This document shows, one piece after another, positions 1 through 5,049 of a DNA stretch of 7,441 bases (position 1 is its first letter; each line of letters begins with the position of its first letter). This DNA comes from Gemmataceae bacterium (GTDB lineage: Bacteria > Planctomycetota > Planctomycetia > Gemmatales > Gemmataceae), in assembly GCA_947474875.1 (NCBI GenBank), contig CANJKY010000161.1, positions 1-7,441 of the forward strand, read 5' to 3'. The position numbers were made by a program, and so were the translations under genes. The notes below the pieces were generated by a model. That model was not told the DNA's origin, made no database searches, and saw only the letters and a program-made list of their open reading frames with translations.

Positions 1-1
1 C

Positions 2-694
2 GCGACGGGCGACATCAGTTTCGAGAAACTCCTCGTGCTGGCGTCCCTGTTCCTCGCGGTCGTGGTCGGCGTGATCGCCATGACGAAGGCGCAGCGGCGC
101 ATCCCGACGCAGAGCGCCAAGCACGTCCGCGGGCGGCGGGTGGTGGGCGGCACCAAGAACTTCCTGCCGATGAAGCTGAACACCGCCGGGGTGATGCCGG
201 TCATCTTCGCCAGCACCCTGCTCATCCTGCCCATGTTCGTGTTCAACATCCTGCACTCCCAGACCGGGTGGAACTGGGCGGGCGAGCTGGCGCACGTGTT
301 CCAGCGGGGCAGCGGGTGGCTGTACAACATCACCTACGTCGCCCTCATCTACGTGTTCAGCTACTTCTGGGTGGCGGTCATGTTCAACCCGAAGGAGGTG
401 TCCGACAACCTGAAGGAGTCGGGCAGCTTCATCCCCGGGTACCGGCCGGGTAAGTCCACCGCCGACTACCTGGAGCGGGTGCTGCTGCGGGTGACGTTCG
501 TCGGGGCGGCGTTCCTGGCGGTCATCGCCCTCATCCCGACCATCATCAGCACCGAGATGCAGGTGGACCCACGGGTGGCGGCGTTCTTCGGCGGCACCGG
601 CCTGCTCATCGTCATCAGCGTGGCATTGGACCTGGTGCAGAAGATCAACACCCACCTGGTCATGCGGAACTACGCCGGGCTGACGGAAGACTGA
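2..694 (+). CDS. secY: Protein translocase subunit SecY, C-terminal half (5' end outside the window)
   Basis: SecY is the channel subunit of the SecYEG translocon in the inner membrane. It passes unfolded preproteins from SecA or the ribosome and inserts membrane proteins. The reading frame is open from base 2 and gives 230 residues, roughly half of a typical 430-450 residue SecY, so the true start lies upstream; a GTG at 35 is internal. The fragment begins at TM6 (about residues 9-27). The cytosolic C4 loop follows with QRRIPTQSAK (31-40), then TM7 (61-82), preceded by the family motif LNTAGVMPVIFAS, and TM8 (105-128). The C5 loop carries FNPKEVSDNLKESG and IPGYRPG (144-150), whose Arg148 corresponds to the conserved C5 Arg needed for SecA-driven export in E. 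coli. TM9 (163-183) and TM10 (195-213) end in the tail HLVMRNYAGLTED. It is followed by a terminator-like hairpin and then adk, so it is probably the last gene of its transcript. Identification is secure. Confidence 0.97.
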   Translation, partial: ATGDISFEKLLVLASLFLAVVVGVIAMTKAQRRIPTQSAKHVRGRRVVGGTKNFLPMKLNTAGVMPVIFASTLLILPMFVFNILHSQTGWNWAGELAHVFQRGSGWLYNITYVALIYVFSYFWVAVMFNPKEVSDNLKESGSFIPGYRPGKSTADYLERVLLRVTFVGAAFLAVIALIPTIISTEMQVDPRVAAFFGGTGLLIVISVALDLVQKINTHLVMRNYAGLTED

Positions 695-714
695 CGGCCG
701 GCGACACCCGCTCG

Positions 715-742
715 AAGCCGACGGCCGCGGCCGTCGGCTTTT
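715..742 (+). terminator. Rho-independent-like terminator after secY
   Basis: Perfect 10-bp arms AAGCCGACGG (715-724) and CCGTCGGCTT (731-740) enclose a 6-nt centre, CCGCGG, whose outer C-G pair could close a CGCG tetraloop. The right arm runs into a short T tract, TTTT (739-742). The hairpin lies 20 bp after the secY stop codon and before adk, so it would end or attenuate the secY transcript. The T run is short, so termination may be partial. Confidence 0.72.
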
Positions 743-757
743 CCGTTGGCGGCGCCC

Positions 758-786
758 TTGCTGTCGCGTTCGGACGGTCTGAGAAT
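758..786 (+). promoter_or_regulatory. Candidate sigma70-type promoter for adk
   Basis: TTGCTG (758-763; 3 of 6 to TTGACA) and GAGAAT (781-786; 4 of 6 to TATAAT) are separated by exactly 17 bp. They lie just after the secY terminator-like hairpin and about 55 bp before the adk ATG. The match is modest and rests on position as much as on sequence. It would give adk independent expression. Confidence 0.3.
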
Positions 787-812
787 ACAGGGGTTGTGAA
801 GGAACCAAGAGC

Positions 813-826
813 GCGGCCGCGGCCGC
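813..826. promoter_or_regulatory. 14-bp perfect palindrome in the adk leader; core repeated at 722-733
   Basis: GCGGCCGCGGCCGC at 813-826 is a perfect palindrome that ends 15 bp before the adk ATG. Its 12-nt core CGGCCGCGGCCG occurs identically at 722-733, inside the terminator-like hairpin upstream, so two copies flank the candidate adk promoter at a 92-bp distance. It could be a paired operator, an RNA hairpin near the start of translation, or chance in GC-rich DNA. The adk start has no clear Shine-Dalgarno sequence; the nearest purine run is GGCGGG at 827-832. Confidence 0.3.
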
Positions 827-841
827 CGGCGGGTACTCCTC

Positions 842-1492
842 ATGCGTTTGGTGTTGGTCGGTCCGCCCGGGAGCGGCAAAGGGACTCAGGCCGAGAAGCT
901 GTGCGAGCGGCTCGGGCTGACCTACGTCGGCACTGGCAACATCCTCCGCGAGGCGATTAAGCAGAACACCCCGGTGGGCAAGACCGCCAAGCCGCTACTC
1001 GACCAGGGGCTGCTCGTCCCGGACACGGTGGTGAACGACCTGGTGGCCGAGTTGTTCCGCACCCGTCGGCCCGAACGGTTCGTGATGGACGGGTACCCCC
1101 GCACCTACGCCCAGGCGATCGCGTTCGACGCCCTGCTGTCCCAGCAGTTCCTCAAGCTGGACGCGGTCATCAACTTGACCATCGCCGACGACGAGGTGGT
1201 GCGGCGGATCGGCAGCCGGCGGTGCTGCTCGAACAAGGACTGCGCGGTGTGCTACAACTTGGCCTTCCGCCCGCCGAAGACGGACGGGGTGTGCGACCGG
1301 TGCGGTAGCCCGCTCACCCTGCGGGACGACGACAAGGAGGAGACCATCCGCCGCCGGCTGGTCGAGTTCCACCGCATCACCGACGCGCTGATCGAGCACT
1401 ACCGCCGGGCCGGACTGCTGGTGGACGTGTCCGCCGTCCCGCCGATGGAAACGGTGTACAAGAACATCGAGCGGGCGTTACCCCCGCTGTGA
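842..1492 (+). CDS. adk: Adenylate kinase with a variant cysteine-rich LID
   Basis: Adenylate kinase catalyses ATP + AMP to 2 ADP in the cytoplasm. The 216 residues match the usual 210-220 of the long (LID-containing) form. The P-loop GPPGSGKGT is at 7-15. The AMP-site segment is GTGNILR (30-36), with Asn33 where E. coli has Asp in TGD. DGYPRT (83-88) supplies Arg88. The LID arginines align as R122, R126, R161 and R172 with E. coli R119, R123, R156 and R167. The LID (about 124-162) has six cysteines: C128, C129, C134, C137, and C151/C154 in CDRC. This fits the zinc-binding LID class, but the first knuckle carries a two-residue insertion relative to E. coli, so the usual CX2C is replaced by choices such as CX4C (C129/C134) or CX2C (C134/C137). 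The ATG at 842 puts the P-loop at the normal distance from the N-terminus. secY-adk is the standard spc-operon order, here split by a hairpin. Confidence 0.96.
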   Translation: MRLVLVGPPGSGKGTQAEKLCERLGLTYVGTGNILREAIKQNTPVGKTAKPLLDQGLLVPDTVVNDLVAELFRTRRPERFVMDGYPRTYAQAIAFDALLSQQFLKLDAVINLTIADDEVVRRIGSRRCCSNKDCAVCYNLAFRPPKTDGVCDRCGSPLTLRDDDKEETIRRRLVEFHRITDALIEHYRRAGLLVDVSAVPPMETVYKNIERALPPL

Positions 1493-1501
1493 TCGTACAA
1501 G

Positions 1502-1524
1502 CAAGCCCCCGGCCGGGGGCGTTG
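1502..1524. terminator. GC-rich hairpin between convergent genes, possible bidirectional terminator
   Basis: GCCCCC (1505-1510) and GGGGGC (1515-1520) form a 6-bp stem with loop GGCC. Past one bulged G at 1521, the stem extends by CAA (1502-1504) pairing with TTG (1522-1524). It starts 9 bp after the adk stop and ends 5 bp before the stop of the opposing membrane-protein gene, which is the expected place for a shared terminator. There is no T tract on either strand, so intrinsic termination is uncertain. Confidence 0.5.
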
Positions 1525-1529
1525 TGAAA

Positions 1530-2156
1530 TCAGTTCCACCGGCCGTTGCCGAACACCAACATCGCGCCGACGAACAGCCCGTACGCCACGCCGACCGCGA
1601 GCGGCGGGCCGCCGGCCACCATCACGGCCAGGTGCGGCCACCCGATCGCGAACACCGCCGCACTCGCGGCGATCAGCCCGATCAGCACCATGCTGACGAC
1701 CCGGAGCGAGTGCCCCGCCCGCCCGGACGTGAACGAGTAGTGCTGGCGGAGAGTGCCGACCAGGTACATCAGGGCGGCCGCATCAACGGCCCACCCCACG
1801 CCGAGCGCGATCCGCCAGCCGAACCCCGGTTCCGCCACGTCCGCCGGCGGCATCAGCACCAGCACCACCGCCGCGACCGCCAGCCAGACGGCCCACGACG
1901 CGACCGGAATCGGCCACAGTAATCCTTTGCCCAACCGCCACCCCCACGGGACCAGGTACGCGGCCACCCGGTTCTTCCACGTGATTCGCCCGACGGCGGA
2001 CGTGCGGAGCAGCATCGCCCCGGTCACGCAGGCGAGCAGCGACACCCCCGCCCAGATCGTCGCCGCAATCCCGACCCCGAACCGGACGACGAGAAAGAAA
2101 ACCGCGGTGGCCGCACCGGCCACCAAAACGCATTGTCGAATCAGGTGGGCGAACAC
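1530..2156 (-). CDS. Unrecognised polytopic membrane protein (about six helices)
   Basis: I do not recognise the family. The 208-residue product is strongly hydrophobic, with predicted membrane segments at about 10-27, 28-48, 79-103, 114-136, 151-172 and 176-202. A basic loop at 51-78 (RTSAVGRITWKNRVAAY, then WGWRLGKG) lies between segments two and three. Further loops carry PPADVAEPGFG (103-113) and TLRQHYSFTSGRAGHS (135-150). It has no cysteine pairs, ATP-binding motif or recognisable catalytic signature. The start is the GTG at 2156-2154, preceded on the minus strand by GGGAG with a 6-nt spacer; no in-frame ATG is visible just upstream. The opposite strand is also open here, but it encodes Arg/His/Pro-rich, low-complexity products, whereas this frame gives clean helices. 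The gene converges on adk and diverges from map, so it sits inside the usual adk-map junction. A membrane location is well supported; function is unknown. Confidence 0.8.
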   Translation of the reverse strand: MFAHLIRQCVLVAGAATAVFFLVVRFGVGIAATIWAGVSLLACVTGAMLLRTSAVGRITWKNRVAAYLVPWGWRLGKGLLWPIPVASWAVWLAVAAVVLVLMPPADVAEPGFGWRIALGVGWAVDAAALMYLVGTLRQHYSFTSGRAGHSLRVVSMVLIGLIAASAAVFAIGWPHLAVMVAGGPPLAVGVAYGLFVGAMLVFGNGRWN

Positions 2157-2162
2157 GTGCGA

Positions 2163-2167
2163 CTCCC
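2163..2167 (-). promoter_or_regulatory. Shine-Dalgarno that fixes the GTG start of the membrane protein
   Basis: Read on the minus strand this is GGGAG, six bases before the GTG codon at 2156-2154. It lies in the 10-bp palindrome CTCCCGGGAG (2163-2172), so the site could pair with its own upstream half. It is the main evidence for a GTG start here. Confidence 0.55.
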
Positions 2168-2189
2168 GGGAGCGGACGGACAGCCTACA

Positions 2190-2210
2190 CGGCCGATGGC
2201 GGATCGGCCG
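2190..2210. promoter_or_regulatory. 8-bp dyad (operator candidate) between divergent genes
   Basis: CGGCCGAT (2190-2197) and ATCGGCCG (2203-2210) form perfect inverted arms around the 5-bp spacer GGCGG. The dyad lies 33 bp from the GTG of the leftward membrane gene and 33 bp upstream of the TACAAT box before map. Both the size and the position suit a dimeric repressor, but no regulator gene is nearby, and GC-rich dyads also arise by chance. Confidence 0.35.
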
Positions 2211-2243
2211 GCGGAAGTCGTCGCCTGATGTTCGCCGCGGTCG

Positions 2244-2249
2244 TACAAT
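2244..2249 (+). promoter_or_regulatory. -10-like box TACAAT upstream of map
   Basis: TACAAT matches 5 of 6 positions of the TATAAT consensus in otherwise very GC-rich DNA, 45 bp before the map ATG at 2295. At 16-18 bp upstream I see no good -35 (the 17-bp position reads TCGCCT). A promoter is expected here because the preceding gene runs the other way, so map cannot be read from adk without crossing an antisense gene. Confidence 0.45.
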
Positions 2250-2294
2250 GGCAGTTCAGCCGTCCAGTACCGATTCACCGCCGACCCCCGAGTC

Positions 2295-3131
2295 ATGTTT
2301 CAGCGCAACAACAACCGGCCGATGGAGTTGAAGTCCGAGCGGGAACTCGCGCTCATGCGGGAGGCCGGCAAACTGGTCGCCCGCGCCCATCAGATCTGCC
2401 GGGAGATGGCCAAGCCCGGCGTGAAAACGATCGACATCGACCGGGCGGTGGAGGCGTTCTACGCCAAACACGACGCCGTCCCGCTGTTCAAGGGGTACCC
2501 GGGCAAGGTGCCGTTCCCGGCCTGCACTTGCCTGAGCGTGAACGAGCAGGTCGTACACGGGATCCCCGGCGAGCGGGTGCTGAAGGATGGCGACCTGCTG
2601 AAGATCGACACCGCCTGTCGGCTGAACGGGTGGTGCGCCGACCGGGCGGTGACGCTGCCGATCGGCTCCGTCCGCCCGGAGCGGCTGCGGCTGCTCAAGT
2701 GCGGGCAGGAGGTGCTCCAGATCGCCATCGACGAGTTGCCGCGGCGGAAGTGGTGGAGCGAGGTGGCCAGCCGCATGCAGACGCACGCCGAGAAGGCCGG
2801 ATTCCGGATGGTGACGAACTACGTCGGGCACGGCATCGGGCGGGTGATGCACGAGAACCCGCAGGTGCCGAACTTCGTGTCCCGCGACACCCGCAAGCAC
2901 GACTTCCGGCTGGAGCCGGGGCTGGTGCTGGCCATCGAGCCGATGGTGAACATGGGCACGGGCGAGGTGGTGCTGCAGCGGGACCACTGGACGGTGGTGA
3001 CGCGGGACGGGCTGGCCAGCGTCCACGTCGAGCACACCATCGCCATCACCCCGACCGGGGTACAGATCATCACCGCCGACGAGGGGGCGCTGGACGACGA
3101 CCCGCGGCCGACGGCGGTGGTGCAGGGGTGA
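2295..3131 (+). CDS. map: Methionine aminopeptidase, type I
   Basis: This is a cytosolic metallopeptidase that removes the initiator Met from nascent proteins after deformylation. The 278 residues compare with 250-265 for the family; the surplus is a short N-terminal lead and a tail of about 18 residues, ADEGALDDDPRPTAVVQG. All expected ligands are present: His88 (VVHGIP), metal ligands Asp105 (LKIDTA) and Asp116 (GWCADRAVT), His179 (VGHGIG), His186 (MHENP), Glu215 (AIEPMV) and Glu246 (HVEHTI). Spacings follow E. coli closely, with three extra residues between His186 and Glu215. The stretch around Asp116 differs from the common GYHGDTS. The start is uncertain: ATG 2295 gives a 9-residue extension (MFQRNNNRP), whereas ATG 2322 gives MELKSEREL, closer to typical N-termini; neither has a clear Shine-Dalgarno. 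The gene is third in the secY-adk-map order, but a minus-strand gene cuts it off from adk. Confidence 0.96.
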   Translation: MFQRNNNRPMELKSERELALMREAGKLVARAHQICREMAKPGVKTIDIDRAVEAFYAKHDAVPLFKGYPGKVPFPACTCLSVNEQVVHGIPGERVLKDGDLLKIDTACRLNGWCADRAVTLPIGSVRPERLRLLKCGQEVLQIAIDELPRRKWWSEVASRMQTHAEKAGFRMVTNYVGHGIGRVMHENPQVPNFVSRDTRKHDFRLEPGLVLAIEPMVNMGTGEVVLQRDHWTVVTRDGLASVHVEHTIAITPTGVQIITADEGALDDDPRPTAVVQG

Positions 3132-3133
3132 GC

Positions 3134-3186
3134 GTTCTGCTCGCTCCGCGAGCGGGGATGAAGCCCGCTCGCGGAGCGAGCAGAAC
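3134..3186. repeat. Nested palindromic intergenic repeat, 23-bp perfect arms (REPIN-like design)
   Basis: The arms at 3134-3156 and 3164-3186 are perfect reverse complements over 23 bp and enclose a 7-nt loop, GATGAAG. Each arm is itself a small hairpin: GCTCGC-TCC-GCGAGC at 3139-3153 and GCTCGC-GGA-GCGAGC at 3167-3181. The DNA could therefore form one long stem or two short ones. It nearly fills the 70-bp gap between map and the kinase gene, starting 2 bp after the map stop. There is no T tract, so it is not a classical intrinsic terminator. Two inverted small palindromes about a short spacer recall REP doublets, but whether it is multicopy cannot be told from this window. Confidence 0.85.
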
Positions 3187-3201
3187 ACGACCGAGGGCGT
3201 C

Positions 3202-4935
3202 ATGACCGCCGACGACCCGAACGCCCGTCCCATCCGCTCGTTCGCCGCCGACCCCGCGTCCGGCGACCCGCCGCTCGATCACACCCGCACCTTCTCAGCC
3301 GACCCGGCCGCCACTGCTCACTTCGCCGTCTCCGCCCCACCCCCACTCGACGGCCCGGTGCCCGGCTGGCCGCCTTCCCTCACCCGCTACCAGCCGCTGC
3401 ACGCGCTCGGCGGCGGGGGCATGGGGCTGGTGTACCTGTGCCACGACCGCCAGCTCGACCGGCAGGTGGCGGTAAAGCTGTCCGGCGGCGGTCGGTCGGC
3501 CGATCGTGTCGATGTTCTGCTCCGCGAGGCACGGTCGGCCGCCCGCCTGCACCACCCGAACATCTGCCCGGTGTTCGACGCCGCCGTGAGCGACGGGGTG
3601 CCGTACCTGACCATGGCGTACATCGACGGGCCGACGCTGGCTGACGAACTGAAGCGATGCGGGCCCTGCCCGCCGGACGCCGCCGCCCGGCTGGTCCGCA
3701 CCGTTGCCGAGGCCATGCAGTACGCCCACGACCAGGGGGTGGTCCACCGCGACCTGAAGCCGAGCAACATCCTGCTCACCCCGGAGCGGGAGCCGATCGT
3801 GACGGACTTCGGTCTGGCAGTGCGAACCGACCAGGACACGACGGCGGACGGCACCATCAGCGGCACCCCGCACTACATGGCCCCGGAGCAGGCGGCCGGG
3901 GACGCGGCGAAGGTCGGCCCGCGGTCGGACGTGTTCGCCCTCGGGGTGATCCTGTTCGAGATGCTGGTCGGTCGCCCGCCGTTCGACGGCTCCGCCCGTG
4001 AGGTACTGGCGAAGGTGCAGCGGGAGGCGGTGCCGCCGGTGCGGAAGGTGCGGAAGGACGTGCCGAAGACGCTGGAGCGGATCGTGGCGAAGGCCACCGC
4101 CCGCAACCCGAAGGACCGGTTCCCGAACATGGCCGCGTTCGCCGACGCGCTCACCGGGTTCCTGCGGCAGGCGCCCCCACAGCCGAAGCGGTCGCGGGGG
4201 GTGTTGTTCTGGGTCGTGGCGGTGCCGGCGATGCTGTCGTTGCTGTTCGTCACGCTGAGTTGCTGCATCGGATTGACCCTGCCGGCCATCCAGAAGCTGT
4301 GGGCGCCCGGTGTGGTCGTCCACCGGTCCGGTCTCCCGACCCCGCCGACACCACCCGTGCCGCCCGGATCCGACCCGCGGGCGGCGAAAGCCCGCGTGGT
4401 GTGGGTGGAGGGGGAGGAGTTTCTCAACCAGGGCCAGTTCGACGAGGCGATCGCCAAACTCGACGAGGCGATCACCCTCGACTCTGCGGCGGACCGGCCG
4501 CGCGCGCTGCGGGCCGAGGCGTACACCCTCGCCGGCCGGTACAACGACGCGATCAGCGACATCGAGGTGTTGATCATTCGGAACAAAGCGGATGACCAGT
4601 GGTTGCTCCGCCGGGCTGAACTTCGTATCCGGTTGAAGCGGCATGCCGACGCGATCCAGGACCTGAACTACCTGATTGACAAAAATCCGGCGGATGTGCC
4701 GGCGCTGGTCGCACGCGGGGTGGTGCGACTTGGGTTGAACGAGCTGCCGCAGGCGAAAACGGACCTGACGCGGGCGGTCCAGAACGACCCGATGGCGGCG
4801 GCGGCCCGATACCTCCGCGGTCTGGCGAAGCGGAAGCTAGGCGAAGAAAAGGGGGCCGCCGAAGACATCACTGCGGCACTGAAATTGGACGAACAGGTCG
4901 AAAGCAAGTTGCGGGCGAAGGGGTACATCGAATAG
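3202..4935 (+). CDS. Membrane-anchored Ser/Thr protein kinase with C-terminal TPR repeats
   Basis: This Hanks-type (PknB-like) kinase should phosphorylate Ser/Thr of protein partners. The catalytic domain (about 63-320) is complete: glycine loop GGGGMG (70-75), VAVK with Lys92, helix-C Glu109, HRDLKPSN (182-189) with Asp184, DFG (202-204), a Thr-containing activation loop (T213, T214, T218, T222), APE (227-229), and RSDVFALGVILFEM. One membrane helix follows at about 333-362, then a Pro-rich linker, TPPTPPVPPG (380-389), and about five TPR-like units from 398 to 566 with a spacing near 34 residues. A single helix places the kinase in the cytoplasm and the TPR tail across the membrane; this is inferred. 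The N-terminal 60 residues are Pro/Ala-rich and hold two copies of R[ST]F[AS]ADPA (12-19, 29-36). The ATG at 3202 has GAGGG four bases upstream. No promoter is evident, so it may be read from map through the inverted repeat. The substrate is unknown. Confidence 0.94.
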   Translation: MTADDPNARPIRSFAADPASGDPPLDHTRTFSADPAATAHFAVSAPPPLDGPVPGWPPSLTRYQPLHALGGGGMGLVYLCHDRQLDRQVAVKLSGGGRSADRVDVLLREARSAARLHHPNICPVFDAAVSDGVPYLTMAYIDGPTLADELKRCGPCPPDAAARLVRTVAEAMQYAHDQGVVHRDLKPSNILLTPEREPIVTDFGLAVRTDQDTTADGTISGTPHYMAPEQAAGDAAKVGPRSDVFALGVILFEMLVGRPPFDGSAREVLAKVQREAVPPVRKVRKDVPKTLERIVAKATARNPKDRFPNMAAFADALTGFLRQAPPQPKRSRGVLFWVVAVPAMLSLLFVTLSCCIGLTLPAIQKLWAPGVVVHRSGLPTPPTPPVPPGSDPRAAKARVVWVEGEEFLNQGQFDEAIAKLDEAITLDSAADRPRALRAEAYTLAGRYNDAISDIEVLIIRNKADDQWLLRRAELRIRLKRHADAIQDLNYLIDKNPADVPALVARGVVRLGLNELPQAKTDLTRAVQNDPMAAAARYLRGLAKRKLGEEKGAAEDITAALKLDEQVESKLRAKGYIE

Positions 4936-5049
4936 CGGCGGTCACGTCAACCGACCTATCGCCCGCGGCCGAATCCGGGCATCATCCGCGAACCTCCCGC
5001 CCGCCCCCGGTCTCCCATCCGGGTATCGTTCCCCTACCGAGGACTCGGA
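4936..5049 (+). promoter_or_regulatory. Kinase-MATE gap with weak hairpin, -10-like box and strong Shine-Dalgarno
   Basis: This 114-bp gap holds three items. GCCCG (4961-4965) and CGGGC (4976-4980) form a weak 5-bp hairpin with a 10-nt loop and no T tract. TATCGT (5024-5029) matches 4 of 6 of a -10 box, with no recognisable -35. GAGGA (5039-5043) is a good ribosome binding site six bases before the MATE ATG; it lies in the short dyad CCGAG-GA-CTCGG (5037-5048), which could only form a 4-bp stem. The Shine-Dalgarno is convincing; the promoter and hairpin are tentative. Confidence 0.4.

Noticed and set aside
1524..2331. Plus-strand open frames across the membrane-protein gene
   Set aside because: They are rich in Arg, His, Thr and Pro, lack a plausible ribosome binding site and show no domain. 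The minus frame shows clean membrane helices and a well-spaced Shine-Dalgarno.
3134..3186. Inverted repeat as the terminal repeats of an insertion sequence
   Set aside because: The arms are only 7 nt apart with no transposase between them, and I see no target-site duplication flanking the element.
2256..3233. 325-codon open frames on both strands overlapping map
   Set aside because: Neither shows family motifs, and both are compositionally like GC shadow frames. map has all seven active-site and metal residues in order.
3295..4644. Very long open frame (449 codons) on the minus strand opposite the kinase gene
   Set aside because: The translation is Arg/His/Pro/Val-rich low-complexity sequence without domains, as expected from the antisense of G/C-ending codons. 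The plus-strand kinase has every catalytic motif.
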